The notes under the pieces were generated by a model. That model saw only the letters and a list, made by a program, of their open reading frames with translations, was not told the DNA's origin and ran no database searches. The position numbers and the translations under genes are program-made. DNA of 64,000 nucleotides from positions 552,018 through 616,017 of the forward strand of contig VYZI01000419.1 of NCBI GenBank assembly GCA_013397695.1. Direction: 5' to 3'. Each line of letters begins with the position of its first letter. The stretch's first letter is position 1. Below are positions 1 through 12,216 of the stretch, piece after piece. This stretch comes from Centropus unirufus. Taxonomy: Eukaryota > Chordata > Aves > Cuculiformes > Centropidae.

Positions 1-1387
1 TTACTAAATATTTTTCCTCTATTTACTGGCCTTAGTTGTGTGGTTTTCATCTGATATTGTTGACTTGCCACTCAAAAGAGACACTTCGTTGCTGTGGAAC
101 AGAGACTGACGTTTTGTCTCGTAGCTTGATAAAGGCTTACGCTAACTTGCATGCGTGGTTTGGCAGATGAGCTCTTCGCAGTGCCCCTGCAGTTGCCAAA
201 GTGATCGTGTCTTAATCCTGTCTTTGGTGAATGCTGTCTAAGAAGCATTGAGTTCATTCCACTTGCTTGTGTGAGCAAGATATAATAATTTTCATTGTAG
301 TTGATGGTATCAACTAATGCAAGGAAAAGATGCCTAAACCCTTGGAGGTTATGCATGTTGATTATCACACTAATGGGCTGTGTAGTTTGATGGGACGTTT
401 TTGGAAGTATACTTGTTCCAATTGGCTACATGTGTGTTCGTAATTATTTGGGATCTCAAACAGCTTATTTAAAAAAATGTACTTCATCTTTAAGTTGTGT
501 AAAAGCATTATTTTGGTTTTCTTCAAGTAGGATGTTGTAAACAGAAAATTTAAGTCACGAAATATGATATGAAGTTGTAGCAGCTTTTAGTGAACTCACT
601 GAAATCAACCATTTCTTTACCCTGTATGTAATGGGCTGTGCTGAAATTCAAAGTAACACTGAGAGCTGATGGAATTGGGGAGGACAAGGATATGGAACTA
701 GTGCTTTTGGAATTATTTGGAAGTATGGTGTGTTCTGTAACCACATTCAAGCAAGACCTGAGGCTGCTACAGAATTACAACATACAAGGCAACAAAACAA
801 GTTCTTCTCCTGCATGATGGGACATTCACAACTATTTGGGCTGTAAAGCTTCATTGAGGAGCAAATTTGAAGTTGCTGTGTGAAACAGCTGGGTTTAGTT
901 TGTTAACCTGGTATTAAACAATAAATTGTGTTTTCTGTAAATGGTCCAAAGATATTTTAATGAAAGTTTCACTGCATCGCATGGTTTTTTTTGGTCACCT
1001 GATAATGAAGTTTCCTATGACCGCTACCTGTCTCCATACATATCAACTTCCTGCAGCATCCGACCAGATGCAGGCCTGCATGCTATTTCACACTAATTGT
1101 GTGAGTGCAGGTAACCCTTAAAATTAATCGATCTGTTGTCTTTTCAGACAATTAACACCCAACCTATGAATGGGTATTGAATGCTTGTTGTAGCACTGGT
1201 CTGATACTAGAACTGCCAGCAAGGTGCAGAGTGACAACATGATTGATTATTTTAACATTTGTAAATACGTTTGTCTGCTTTCTGCGTGTATAAAAAAGAA
1301 TATAAAACTTAGGAATAAGAAATACATTATCAAAGGTTCCCAGGGATTAATCTTTCAATTAAGTTTGTCAATTTGTTTATTTGTTGT
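1..1387. other. Unique AT-rich non-coding sequence
   Basis: No exon, RNA gene or repeat family is recognisable here. The short open frames at 72-368 and 550-750 on the minus strand have no domain, no signal peptide and no resemblance to a family I know, and their length is what chance gives at this base composition. The sequence is AT-leaning with scattered short A and T runs. Confidence 0.6.
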
Positions 1388-1427
1388 ATTATATATATAA
1401 TATATATATGTATATATACACACACCC
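1388..1427. repeat. (TA)n/(CA)n compound microsatellite
   Basis: About 40 bp of alternating purine and pyrimidine. An imperfect TA run interrupted by AAT and TG steps passes into a short CACACA block. It is a simple-sequence repeat of the kind that varies in length between individuals. Confidence 0.85.
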
Positions 1428-4084
1428 ATGTGAAATCTCATAGCATTGCCCTATACTGAAGGAATATTTAAGCATATTTCAGCAACTGAGTAACTACTCT
1501 GACTTGCTGGAAGGAGGAATTAACCATTGATGCTTGCTTAAACTTTCCTGCTTCTGTTCATCAGCACAAAAATATACTTGCTTACATTTTTCTTGCGCAG
1601 CCTGGAGGCTCTTTGCTGTGGGGCAGTTTAGGAGACATGGCTATCAAGAGGTAAATACTTGCCAAGGATCAGAGGGAATTTGGATTTACCCTAAAATTAG
1701 AGAGGGCCTCTCAGATATGCAGCTGATTTGGCATGTTCAAAAGAAGATTGAAGTCTCGTTTCAACCTGGTTAGAAATTGCATTTTAGCAAAAATTGCTAT
1801 TTCTAGTGAAAAACTTGTGAGACTCAAGTCCAGTAAAAGAGAGGGTTACCTCAAAGCACTGGGTGCAGTCCGTCTGCTTAATTATGCCCCTTTCCCTACA
1901 GCTTCATGACAGATGTCTGGCATGCAAATAAATTGAGTTTACTTGGAAATAATATAATAAAAAGCATGTTGTTCTTCAGGCAACACAGCAGGGGAAAGAA
2001 AGGTGGATACGGAAAGCCTGCTTCTTTCCTTTATTCTGTCTGATTTGTAGTGCTCTGACCAGGAGGAGACCTTTGTGTTCATTGTATTTCACTCCCACTT
2101 CCCCTAATAATAACTAATTGGATATATTTATTAAGAGGTGTGAGTGATGCACAGAAGCATTTTAGTCAAGTAGTCATGTGAAAATTTAGTCTTCTTAATG
2201 TGACACATCAGGAAAATTACACACGCCATCAGCTCCCCATGAAACCTGTGACTCAAGAGAACAATTACTTGTTCATTTAGGAAAGAAATGTGAAGCTGTC
2301 TTAAGCAATCACCTGCCTGAAGCAGTGGGTCATGGAAAAATAATAATCACAAGAACTTTCTATTAATGGAGAAGCCAAAGTGAGCACATGGAGCATGGGG
2401 CTAAGACCAGAATGGACAGTTATCTTGGCTTTTTTCTCTCTTCCCGGCCCTCATCCTCGGTCCTTTTCCCTCCTGGAAAGGGGAATATCTGTTTTCCTTG
2501 TGGAGCTTGCTCAACTAAGCGCAAGAGAAGCATTGTGGAGGAGCAAGATGAAAGGATGTGTGGCCTATTCCCTAATATGGGAATCTTGTACAGTTTTTAT
2601 TAACAAAATCTTTGAAATTTCCCATTTCATTAAAGACTTTAAATCATTTATTGATGGTGGTGGTAATACTCGTTCTTCTCAGCTGATCAGTAAGCTTGAA
2701 CAAACTTGGTGATCTGTAGTACCATTGCAGCAGTGGATGCTTTTGATGTTGGAAAGGTGCTTGCATATCATCAGGAAAGGTGAGATGCTCTGTCACCTTT
2801 CTTTCTTTCTTTTGAAGAAACAGGATATTTCCCTAATTATAGGAATCAAGGTGAATCATCAAGGATGCTGCATTACTGAGGCAGAAATTCCAAAGATGTG
2901 GGACAAGAAAATGCATGTGTGGACAGGTGATCCAGGAGTTCCTGCCCTTAGTTTTATTTCTAGCCTGTCTGATACAGTTAATTTTTCTCAAAAGGAAATT
3001 TGTTGGAGTGCAAATGTTCATGTCATTAGCCTAAACAGGAAGAGATGAGTCAGAATTCTATTCCGATAGGTTTGGTGTCCGGCACTCTTCCTGGAAATGT
3101 CATTTGGAGGATCAAAGGCTGTGCTTTGCAGACACTGAAGACAAGAAGCCTGCATTTAGCTGTTTTAATTACACATTTTTTAAAGTTTCATCACAGGACT
3201 TAATGTCTTTTTTTTTTTTTTTTTTAACAGTGCTTCAGTATATAATCCTGTTAGGAAGCTGCAGATTTATAATGAAGCAGGAAGTAGCGGTGTCATCATT
3301 TCAGCTGATTGTTTCCCTTGTGCTGTAGTGTGTTAACTAAATAATGCTTTGCTTGGCTGCCTAGGGCCAATTGCATTCTCAAGGACGTCCCGCACGCCTG
3401 AAGATGAGTCATTACTTTTAGTGCAGCACAAGGGGTCTGATATGCAGCCTCAGCAAGTGTTTGTCCATTGAAGTTGGTTAATAACCTATAGCCTTCTCCT
3501 GTGGCAGGATGCCATAAATCAATCCTTCGTGCATTCTGCAAACAGAGAGGTTGGTGTATCAACTGCCTCTTCAATATCATTCCTTTATTCCCATTCATAG
3601 AGCGAGGTGTTAATCTCTAAAGAGGTTTTTCATGTCGTAGCCTTCCCCTTCCACTCCACTTCCTTGAGAGCATTCCAGAGGCAGAAGTCGCCAGAATAGC
3701 CATTAAAACCAGGGGAGACACCACAGGGTTTTATGTGAGTGACTGCAACCTCCTGTAGGCTTGTTCAAGATTTTGAGAACCTATGAAATCTCAGAGCCAG
3801 CTCCCAGGAAGTAAATTCCTTCTGGGGTGTTGGATGGGACCAGCCAGGAAGATTACAAAAGATTGAATTCCACAGTGTTCACCCCACTATTGCTTCTTTT
3901 TTTTTTTGTTGCAGGTGAAGCAACAGCTGGAAAAAGCAGTTTTCCCTCTCTCAGGAGATGGAAAGTGGCTTTGGTGCCATTCCAATCCATATGGCAAAGG
4001 ATTCCTTTTCCTTGACTCCCATGGCAATCCTCAGTGCAATGCCTGATTAGTTAAGGCCATGGGCAAGAGGGAGCTACCTTGTAA
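1428..4084. other. Unique non-coding sequence
   Basis: I see no gene or recognisable repeat family. An 18-T run at 3208-3225 is followed directly by AACAG and resembles a splice acceptor, but no coding frame follows. A 50-bp stretch at 1601-1650 is bracketed by an acceptor-like pyrimidine tract with GCAG and a donor-like GTAAAT, which is within chance expectation. The segment at about 3390-3640 reads like conserved non-coding DNA, but this cannot be tested here. The frames at 2380-2712, 2725-3048 and 3296-3598 (minus) encode nothing I recognise. Confidence 0.55.
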
Positions 4085-4400
4085 TAGGCACAAGTTATTA
4101 GAGGAAGGTGTCGTCAAGCCTCCGTGGGGTAACGGTGATCACTGCACACTTCTAGTTTTGATGTCATGAAAGAGTTGTTCCCTTAGGGACAACACAGCAA
4201 GACGAACTTTAAAAGGGCAGATTATAAAACTACGAGGAAAATGGTTAACAGCAGGCTGAAGGGCAAAGAGAAGTACTTAAAAACCATAGAGATCTGCCCG
4301 GAGGCTATTTAAGAACATTGTATTAGAGGCACAGATGGTTTGTATACCTCTGAGCAAAAACACTGCCTATGAGGAAGAATGAAACTCACAGGGTTACGTG
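4085..4400 (+). mobile_element. Ancient CR1 LINE fragment, internal ORF2 region
   Basis: The reading order follows the part of CR1 ORF2 between the endonuclease and the reverse transcriptase. A 'gtgatcac' stretch is followed by 'ctttaaaagggcagatt', then by an 'aggctatttaagaacat' stretch, an 'attagaggcacag' stretch and 'tgtatacc'. This order is familiar from old amniote CR1 copies. No open frame survives and there is no 3' tail, so this is an isolated, highly diverged internal remnant. It lies 2.3 kb upstream of the old CR1 3' end at 6708-7221 in the same orientation, so both could come from one insertion with the middle lost or eroded. The family assignment is from memory of the consensus and the edges are approximate. 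Confidence 0.5.
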
Positions 4401-6707
4401 GGAGAAAAAAACGTGAGGATAGAAAGGTTGAAAACTCATGCCTTAGAAATGATGATTGTCAGAATGATGGGCTAGGAAATGTTATCAGGAGAGTGGCAAG
4501 AGCTGGAAAAGCATTAGTGCTAATAGACTATAGTAGCTGCTGCCTTTAGAACACCCCGGGATGAAACACCTGAAAGAGTCTTTCTGATAATGTCCTGAGC
4601 ACTTTGCCTTTGAAGATGGGGCTACTCCAGATGAGACATCACCAGAAAAAACAAGGAGGCTTAGTCTGAGTGAGCACACACAACTCAGAATCTCACTAAA
4701 GCAAAAGCAGTCTGCAGTTCTGGTGTGCAACGAGGGCAGATTTAAAAGTCAAGGAGCTCATTCAAGCAGAGTTTCTCTGTACTAGGACTTTAATTTCACC
4801 TTGTGTTAGATTCAGTGCCAAAAATTATGTTTTTAATCTTTGCCAGAGAAGGTAGAGATAAAAGAAAAATCACGCACTCCAGTCAAACACTCCCAACAAC
4901 CTCAAGTTTTTGTAAGAACACAAAGCCTACATTTGTTGTTGAACAGTGTTGGGCTGAGAGCGAAACTAATAAGGTTGTAGTGAGGTTTGCAGAGGTTTTT
5001 TTGCACCAATGTGTAATTGGGCAGATGCAGCGTTTTGTTGTGTGTCTGAGGACAGGGATACGCTGATTCTAAGTTAGAAGGGGAACATTTCAAGTATTAC
5101 AAATCTGATGATGCGTGCAGAAAAAAAGGTGTCCTTGTGAAATCAATGGAAGTTATTTTCTGGTTTAAAACCAAGGAACGGCAGGGGAAGGTTAGAACAA
5201 CTACTCTGGCAATAAAAACTTGATGCACACAGTCTCAGGGGAATTAGAGCTCTGGCATCTCAGCTGTTTTATTCTGCCCTGTTAAATTGAAACAAACAAT
5301 TCAGCTGCCCGAGTCTCTTCTTTTCTCCTCTAGCATGCCAACAATCTTGAGAGAAGAGATTAAGCATTGTTCTGATCAGTGCCACAGCAGCAGCAGCAGT
5401 TCCATAATTTAAGGGCTGCATAAAATTTATGGAGCACTGAGAAGAGTTTAAATCAATTTTATGATTTTCATAGATTATTGCAGGCAGACTGTGTTTGTGG
5501 AGAAAGCTGGGGGTAGTTGAGCTTTTTATCGAATGGACAACAACATTCAAAACGGATTTCAAAGGCACCTGTGGGAATTATGCATGTGACTTTGCTGGGA
5601 ATTAGAAAACTCATTCCTTTGAGCTACTTCATATTACGCTATTAATTTTTAATCATGCCAAATTGTTTAAAAAATGGATAAAAATGAAAATTTGAGGAAA
5701 GTCAAATTCAGGGCAACTTTTTAAATGTCATTTAAATGCTCAATGTGCTTATAAGCAGGGGGTGAGTAACTGGTAATTCTATTTCAGGTGAAAACCCACT
5801 TTGGTTCTTGAAGAGTTAACCCTTTTCTTGCCGGAATGTCCTTTGGGGTTATTCTTTAGGCCCCATTTCTGTGACAAAGCATTTTCTCTCTCTGCTTGAG
5901 GCTGTACCTGCAAATTGCTCCAGCTGCTACAGAGAAGGATCTGCCTGTAGAGCAGAAAGAGAAACAGTACCTGGTTCCTCATTGCACATTTCAAGATTAT
6001 ATAATGAGACAACGGTAATTCCATACGTTACAGATATGAATAGGGCTTGAAGTTCCCTTCTGGACATCTGACCTATGTTGAGCTGATAAGATACAGCATC
6101 TCAAATGCTGATGAGATGCCATTGCATCCCAAGTTGAGTATTATTGGTGATTGAAAGAGCCCTCCCCTCACTGGGCATTATGCCCGCCAGGATACAGATA
6201 TGTCGAAGCCCTTTCATCATATTGAGATGCCTCTGGGCTATAATATTTGGTGCTTAATTTTCTGTATTTTAAACTTCTCCACCTCATTGTGTTTCAGATT
6301 ATTGCAGACTGAAAATTCTGAACATGGTATTAAGGGCAAGGCCATGGTATTAAACATGGTATTAATGGCATGGTTGCTGAATTCCTCTGCTGGATGGGCA
6401 GCCCAGGCTATATTTTTTCTGACATTACTCCGTCACTCTCCCTAAAATATTAATAGATAGATGAGCCTCTTACCAAACCTGAATGAGGTAGTCCGAAGTG
6501 AATAGGTTTAAATTCAAGGGAGTGAAGTGTTGAACAGTCCAGGATCTTGCCCCTGAATTCCTATAGCCAGCAACACAGAATTGATGAGAGCGACTGACTC
6601 AGTGGTCATTCTCCAGGAATTGATTGTCCATTGTCACGGACAAGAAATGTGACATAATCCTATGGTATGTTTTCTCTGCTTCACACCTCAGCCAGAGTAA
6701 TGTGTCT
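4401..6707. other. Unique non-coding sequence between two old CR1 pieces
   Basis: No coding exon is recognisable. A (CAG)5 run lies at about 5384-5398. The stretch at about 5560-5720 is AT-rich with ATTAAT and TTAATCAT homeodomain-like sites. Three copies of a CATGGTATTA decamer occur at 6323-6363. A very degraded CR1 internal sequence could be hidden here, because CR1 pieces in the same orientation lie on either side, but I cannot align it by eye. Confidence 0.5.
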
Positions 6708-7221
6708 ACTTTTGTGCACTATACTTCAAAAACAAAAATGTAGACCAACTGGAAAGTCTAGCAGAAAGTAATGCTATTAATCAATAGTCTAGAAAACAGT
6801 GACCTTTGAGGACAGACAGACTGGAAGAAGTGGATTTATACATGTAGAAAAAGGAGATGCAGGAGAGGGAATAAGAATGTGGTACCAGTCTTTAGATATG
6901 TAAAGCTTGCTGCAAAGAGGAAAGTTAATAATTGGTTCTCTTGTGTCCACTGGGAATACAAGAAGAACTAATGGATTTAAATTGCGGTGAAGGAGATTTA
7001 AGGAACACACTAGGACAGGCTTTCTAGCTGTTAACAGTAGTGAAGTACTGAAACGGATTGCCTGGGGAGGTTATGGGATCTTCATTGCCAGACATTTTTA
7101 AGAACAAGTTAGACAAACATCTGTCAGCAGTGATTTGAGTATAATTGATCCTGCCTTAGGGCAGAGGGCTGGGCTAGATGACCTCGAAAGGTCCCTTCCA
7201 GGTCTGTCTTCTATGGTTCTG
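6708..7221 (+). mobile_element. Ancient CR1 LINE, 5'-truncated 3' end
   Basis: The segment follows the C-terminal ORF2 region and 3' end of an old amniote CR1. It opens with a 'cacacttcaaa'-like block and continues through 'ctggaaagtctag', 'tctagaaaacagtgacc', 'gtgtccactggg', 'ctaatggatttaaattgc' and 'ggagatttaaggaaca'. It ends with the diagnostic 'gggctggactagatgacct'-like block (here GGGCTGGGCTAGATGACC), then 'ggtcccttccag', and stops at a TCTATGGTTCTG tail. The ORF is destroyed by point changes and indels. The divergence and the turtle- or crocodile-like wording suggest a copy older than the GC-rich copies at 11-13 and 24-25 kb. Confidence 0.75.
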
Positions 7222-8277
7222 TCATTAGGAAGGCTGATGTGGCGTTCCTAGGACCTCATCGTTCCTTTTAAAAGCAAATCACATGCTATAGCGATGCCAA
7301 GAGTCAGATTTAAACTGGCAATATCTGGGAAAATTCAAAGCTTAAGGTTGATAGCCCACCCTTAATTATTAACACTTGAATGCATGTACCAGTTGTTCAA
7401 CGGCTGAATACTTGGAAGTCAGAAGATGGAGTCTTTTATGACCAGACCATGACCTTTTTAATAGCATAAGAGTCTGTTTCTCCTAACTTGTATTTATCTT
7501 ACATACTTCAACTTCCATGTTATCATTTTAGTAAATTGCAGGCATTGGTCTTTAGCATCTAACATATTCCTGGGGCTGGAGGGGATGACCAGGGAAGGCA
7601 CTCTCATTTCACATGCCATCACACATTTGGCCATACACTATCCTTCTACTCACTCACTCACTCCAAAGCTCGTTCTTCCACTCCAATTTCTCATGACACT
7701 CATGCTCAGCTTCGTTGTGTGGCTGTGCTGAAATCACTTACGCCGGGTACATTTCCTTCCATACTCAGGCACTGCATATTCCTCCTGCTGCTTTCTGCTC
7801 ACATGTTCTTTTATTCCTGTTGATAAATTTCATCTTCATCTGTCTTTTGCTGCTTTCCCTTCAAGTTGTGCTTGCGTTACAAACTGCGGTTCAGCAGTTT
7901 AGCAATTGGATTGCATCCAAATATTACCAAATGCCTCATCTTTTAATATCAGGCAGAGCAGCTTGAATTTTCTTCCTCGGAGTGCTGTAAAAGACACGCT
8001 GGCATGTTTTCTGTGCAAATGCCAAAAAAAAAAGAAAAAGAAAAAAGTTTAACAAAAGATGGGGGGCGTGAAGCAAGCTGAAGTGTCTGTACTGCCAGAA
8101 TGTTGTATTTTCCCTGATTCCAGGTTTTAGTTCATGACCTGGCTGCTGGTTTATGTAACTCAGTGGAATGATGCCAGTTCCAAGCAGCCAAGAATTTGGC
8201 ACTGGCACTTTGGTGACTGGTGGCACCTTAGTGTTCAGTATTATGACCCCTATGTTTTTCTCCTCAAAGGGATATAT
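7222..8277. other. Unique non-coding sequence
   Basis: Nothing recognisable. Low-complexity pyrimidine stretches occur at about 7640-7700, including a short CACT run, and a purine-rich AAAAAGAAAAAG block lies at about 8023-8047. The small frames at 7715-7966 and 7936-8226 (minus) show no known domain. Confidence 0.55.
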
Positions 8278-8489
8278 GTTGAATTTTTTCAGGTCTCGAC
8301 TTCTGGAATCGTTCCATGATTATGTGAAAAGCCCAGTTTTATTCTGCTTTTACTTTTATTTTGACTTTGGTTTCTGTTCTCCCGTGGCTGTAGAGAAAAG
8401 CTTAAAAGCCATGAACACTGAAGGGCCAAACTCAAATCAAGTACATAATACATAATGATTCCAGAAGTCAAGACTTGAAAAAATTCAAC
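8278..8489. repeat. 36-bp inverted repeat with ~140-bp spacer (possible MITE or foldback)
   Basis: The left arm (8278-8313) and right arm (8454-8489) are reverse complements at 33 of 36 positions. If transcribed rightwards, two of the three mismatches become G-U wobbles, leaving one C-A mismatch. With a small indel, similarity continues about a dozen bases inward on each side (8316-8326 against 8441-8452). The spacer of about 140 bp carries no coding frame I recognise. Terminal inverted repeats this long around a short non-coding core fit a miniature DNA transposon, but I see no clear target-site duplication outside the arms. An inverted duplication of local origin, or a hairpin RNA, would look the same. 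The repeat is directly visible; its nature is not. Confidence 0.8.
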
Positions 8490-11230
8490 ATTGTATCATG
8501 AAAGCTGGTAACATTATGACTGGGTATTTGGCCATTAAATTGTTTTACTGAATCCAGCAGAGCGAAAGATGTTATCCGTTGGGGTTTCCTTTAATATTGG
8601 TACCATGCTCACCAGGCTGCTGTGGGACACCCTTTACTCTGTGTTCCTCTGATATTTCCTAGTTACAGACCAACCATATTCACTGAAGCTGTGGGTGCTG
8701 CATGAGGTTTGCCATAGGAGAGGACTTCCCTTGTTTGCTATGGGCTCTGAACCAGAGTCAAGAGTAGCTTTTGCCCTCATTTCCCACCTGTTTCACTTGA
8801 GACTTGCCCCTCGTGTTTCAGAGATAGATGGACAAGATCACATCTACCTTCCTTGTCTTTGTTGTGCAAGACGTTCTTTGTGCCTATTCCCCAACTTTTT
8901 CTATGGTTGTGTATGTGGGGGATAAAGTGCACCTCCGGGATCGTGCTCCAGAGCTCATGTACTCCCTAAGTTTCAACTTAAGATGTGTTGGCACAGCACA
9001 GACCTTTGTCTGAGGGTGAATTCTCCCACATCATTTGTTTCTACTTTGTGTTTTGCATTGCTCAAAACACTCATTTTCTCTCCCCTGTGGGTACAGTCTG
9101 TGGCAAGGGATCATTTGACCGTGAAATGCAGTTTCATTTATTTTGCCCACTGTTTAGTGCTGAGATTGAGAGGAAGGTAAGCCTGGTCACGTTTCCCATA
9201 TTGGCAGTTCACCATATTCCATAACACAAGGAGACCAATGCCTTTTTTCCTACCACTTTTACTACCATTTACATATGATGGCAATTTTTTTTGGACTGCA
9301 GGTGCCCCGATGCATTTTTCCTTGTACCTCTTCGGCCATTTGCTCTGTAGTTCTTTCTCCTCTCTACAGTCCCAGCACTGAGGCTACCACACCACCAGCA
9401 AATCTTCCCCGCTGGGAAGGGGCTTGTTCACTGCACCTCCTGAGCAAAACTGGAGCAAACGTTTGCCACAGAAGCCTGTAAGATGTTTGCATCCCATCCC
9501 ACCTCTGCAAACCTTCCATGTGGTCCTCTTTGCCGTCAGCTTTGGGTTGGCACAGGCAGAGGCGTTATTCCCCCAGTGCCTCTGCACCTCTGAGGAGTTC
9601 AGAGTGTCCATGGTGGCTGCATACCAGCTGTTCAAGGGTAGATTTTGGGTTCGAGTGAATTAGAGACGTCTATGTGTGAATGCTAGCTTTTTTTAAGGCA
9701 CCTTTTTTTAAGGTGTTTGAGAGCCTACGTAGACTCTAATAAATAAACACCTTTACCTCAGATGTCAGCTTTACTGCAGCCATTCAGCGCTGCGTGCACA
9801 AATATATACCCATGGATCTTTCTGAGCTGTGTGGTTTAGAAAGTCAGTGCCTGAGTGATGGCTTGAAGGCACAACACTCCTTGATTACGAGTTTACACAC
9901 ACCTACCCCAGAGGAGCCCTAATCTGTGCTACGGACTCCGGGGTGCTACTTTAGTATAAAAAATAGTTGTCATTTGTAAATGAATCAGGGAGATATTAAA
10001 ATCAATTTTCTTCAGCAAACAGCACTTACTGAAATGGCTGCAGTTATCACTGAGGACTGAGCGCATAAAATGCTTCAAGATACAGAATTGGATTATATAA
10101 ACATATAATTATTTTATCAATAATTCTTATAAGCAGGGTCCTTTTACAATCTTCATTTTTTCAAAATCCTCCCCTCTATTACTGTGCTCATTTCTCCCCT
10201 GGGTATTTGTGCATTTGTTGGTATACAAATTAATTTTCTTATTGACTAGAATGAACATTTGAAGGATAAGAATGCCATTACTATTCATACCTAAAGGTAA
10301 TCAATACAAGTACAGAGGAATAAATATTTTCTAACTGTGTAAGCATCTTCTCTAGCTTTTCCTTTTCCTGAAGCACAGAGGACAATATCCTGGCTGCTGT
10401 ATGCATGAACAAAGCAGTGAGAGGCAATAGCATTTAAATTTTGTAGCCAAAGAAGGACCGTGAGAGAGACAGAAACTTCTCATCTTGGCTCTTCCCATGC
10501 TCCAGCTCAGCAGCCACTCAGTCGTAACAACCTATGCCTGCTCTTTGGCTGCATAGTGGCAATAGTTATTCCTCAATTATTAATGATCCATTTCTTACCC
10601 CCAGAACAGCAGAGAAGGAATAAATTCCTACTTGAAGTGGCTTGACATCTGCTTGGGCATGGCAGACAAGCAGCAGGCTGCGTCTACAGCATTGACGAGA
10701 GAGGATGTGAGGGGATATTATGATGGTGTGGTTTCCATCAGCCTGGGATCTGTCTGCAAAATGAGTATTATTAGCACATAAAAAGCAAAAAAAAAAGGGG
10801 GAAAGAATAGCAAAAAGTGGGAAGGTTGGTCCTGTTCCTGGCCTGCTCCACTGGCTAGTTCCAGCTATTCCCAACCGCTCCTTGAGGCCACTTGTGGTGC
10901 TTCAAGGTTTTCACGCTCAAAGACACACAGGGAGTTTGCACTTGCTTGTAGCCAGATTCAGCCAAAATTTGTGCCTGAAATCAGCTGGGGGCTGACAGAA
11001 CATCGGAGCTAAATTTTGCATCACTCCCATCAATTGCCCCTTCCAATGGATTTGCTAAGGAAATGCTGGAGTGAGAGGGAGGGGGCGCCTGGTGCCTGGC
11101 CAGCCTCAGGCAGGACCCTGCATGTGAGCCATGGTGCTCCCTGAACCCCAGTGATACCATCCACAGCGCCAAAGCAATTTTGGGAACTCGTGTGAGCCTT
11201 GTCCCCTTGTCTGTCACACAAGTGGGCCCC
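8490..11230. other. Unique non-coding sequence
   Basis: No recognisable exon. The overlapping small frames at 8695-9663 have no domain signatures. AT-rich sequence with 'ttaattttcttattgac'-type blocks lies at about 10080-10330. An A9-G4 run lies near 10789-10801. From about 11040 the base composition rises in G+C towards the CR1/minisatellite island. Nothing regulatory can be asserted. Confidence 0.55.
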
Positions 11231-12080
11231 AGGCTGAGAGAGGTCTAGGGGGCAGGAATGACCTGGACAATCTGGATCGATGGGCTGAGGCCAGTTGTGT
11301 GAGATTCAACAAGGCCAAGTGCTGGGTTTTGCACTTGAGGCACAACAACCCCATGCAATGCTCCAGACTTGGGGAATAAAGGCGGGAAAGCTGCCTGGAG
11401 GAAAAGGACCTGGTGGTGCTGGTTGACAGTGACTGAACATGAGCCAGCAGCGTGCCCAGGTGGCCAAGAAGGCCAATGGCATCTTGGCTTGGAGGAGAAG
11501 GTGTGGTCAGGAGAAGAATGGAAGAGATCGTCCCCCTGTACTTGGCACGGGTGAGGCTGCACCTTGAATTCCGTGTTCAGTTTTGGGCCCCTCTCTACCA
11601 CAAACACATTTGGGTGCTGGAGCACTTCCAAAGAGTGGCAATGAGGCCTATGAACATCTGGAGCGTAAGTCTTCTAAGGGGCAGCTGAGGGAATTGGGGT
11701 TCTTCAGCCTGGAGCAAAGGAGGCTGGAGGGATGACCTTGTTGCTCTCTACATCTCCCTGAAAGGCGGTTGTAGTGAGGTGAGTGCTGGTCTCTTCTCCC
11801 AAGTCACAAGTGATGGGACTAGAGGAAATGGCCCCAAGTTGTGCCAGGGGAGGTTTAGATTGGTTATTGGGAAAAAAAGTCTTTACTGAAAGAGTGGTGA
11901 AGCATTGGAACAGGCTGCTCAGGCAAATGGTGGAGACTCCTTCCCTGGAAGTGTTCAAAAGACATGCAGATGTGGTGCTTCAGGACATGGTTTAGCAGAC
12001 ATGGTGATGTGTTGATGATTGCACTGGAGGATCTTGGAGGTCTTTTCCAACCTTAATGATCGTATGATTCTATGATTCTA
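11231..12080 (+). mobile_element. CR1 LINE, 5'-truncated, with 3' tail
   Basis: This is the last ~760 bp of CR1 ORF2 plus the 3' UTR. Recognisable blocks in order are 'ttcaacaaggccaagtgc', 'acaacaaccccatgcaa', 'gaaaaggacctggtggtg', 'gaacatgagccagcag', 'caagaaggccaatggcat', 'cgtccccctgtacttg' and 'cagttttgggcccctc'. The C-terminal peptide remnant (about 11880-11995) reads FTERVVKHWNRLL and ends at a TAG. The 3' UTR closes with 'ggtcttttccaaccttaatg' and the 8-bp unit tail (ATGATTCT repeated) at about 12057-12080. The frame is broken between 11452-11688 and 11783-11995, and sequence around 11490-11510 is altered relative to the family. It is not expected to encode an active protein. It borders the minisatellite on the left. 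Confidence 0.93.
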
Positions 12081-12216
12081 GGATGCCAGGGTCATGGCTG
12101 TCTGGCTGCTCCAGCGATTTGCCTTCCCTTCAGAGAAAGCCTTCCTCCAACACGTTTCCTTCAGCCCCCAGATCGGCTCCAGACCCCGTGCCCACCGCCC
12201 TTCCCGGTGGAGCATG
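12081..12216. other. Linker between CR1 tail and minisatellite
   Basis: A short, mildly GC-rich sequence with no recognisable family. It begins right after the CR1 tail and passes without a sharp edge into the first degenerate minisatellite unit. Confidence 0.5.

Noticed and set aside
1601..1650. 50-bp interval between an acceptor-like GCAG and donor-like GTAAAT
   Set aside because: It is short, has no protein similarity, and such pairs are expected by chance in 64 kb.
12057..12080. 8-bp tandem units considered as an independent microsatellite
   Set aside because: They are the normal 3' tail of the CR1 element and are counted with it.
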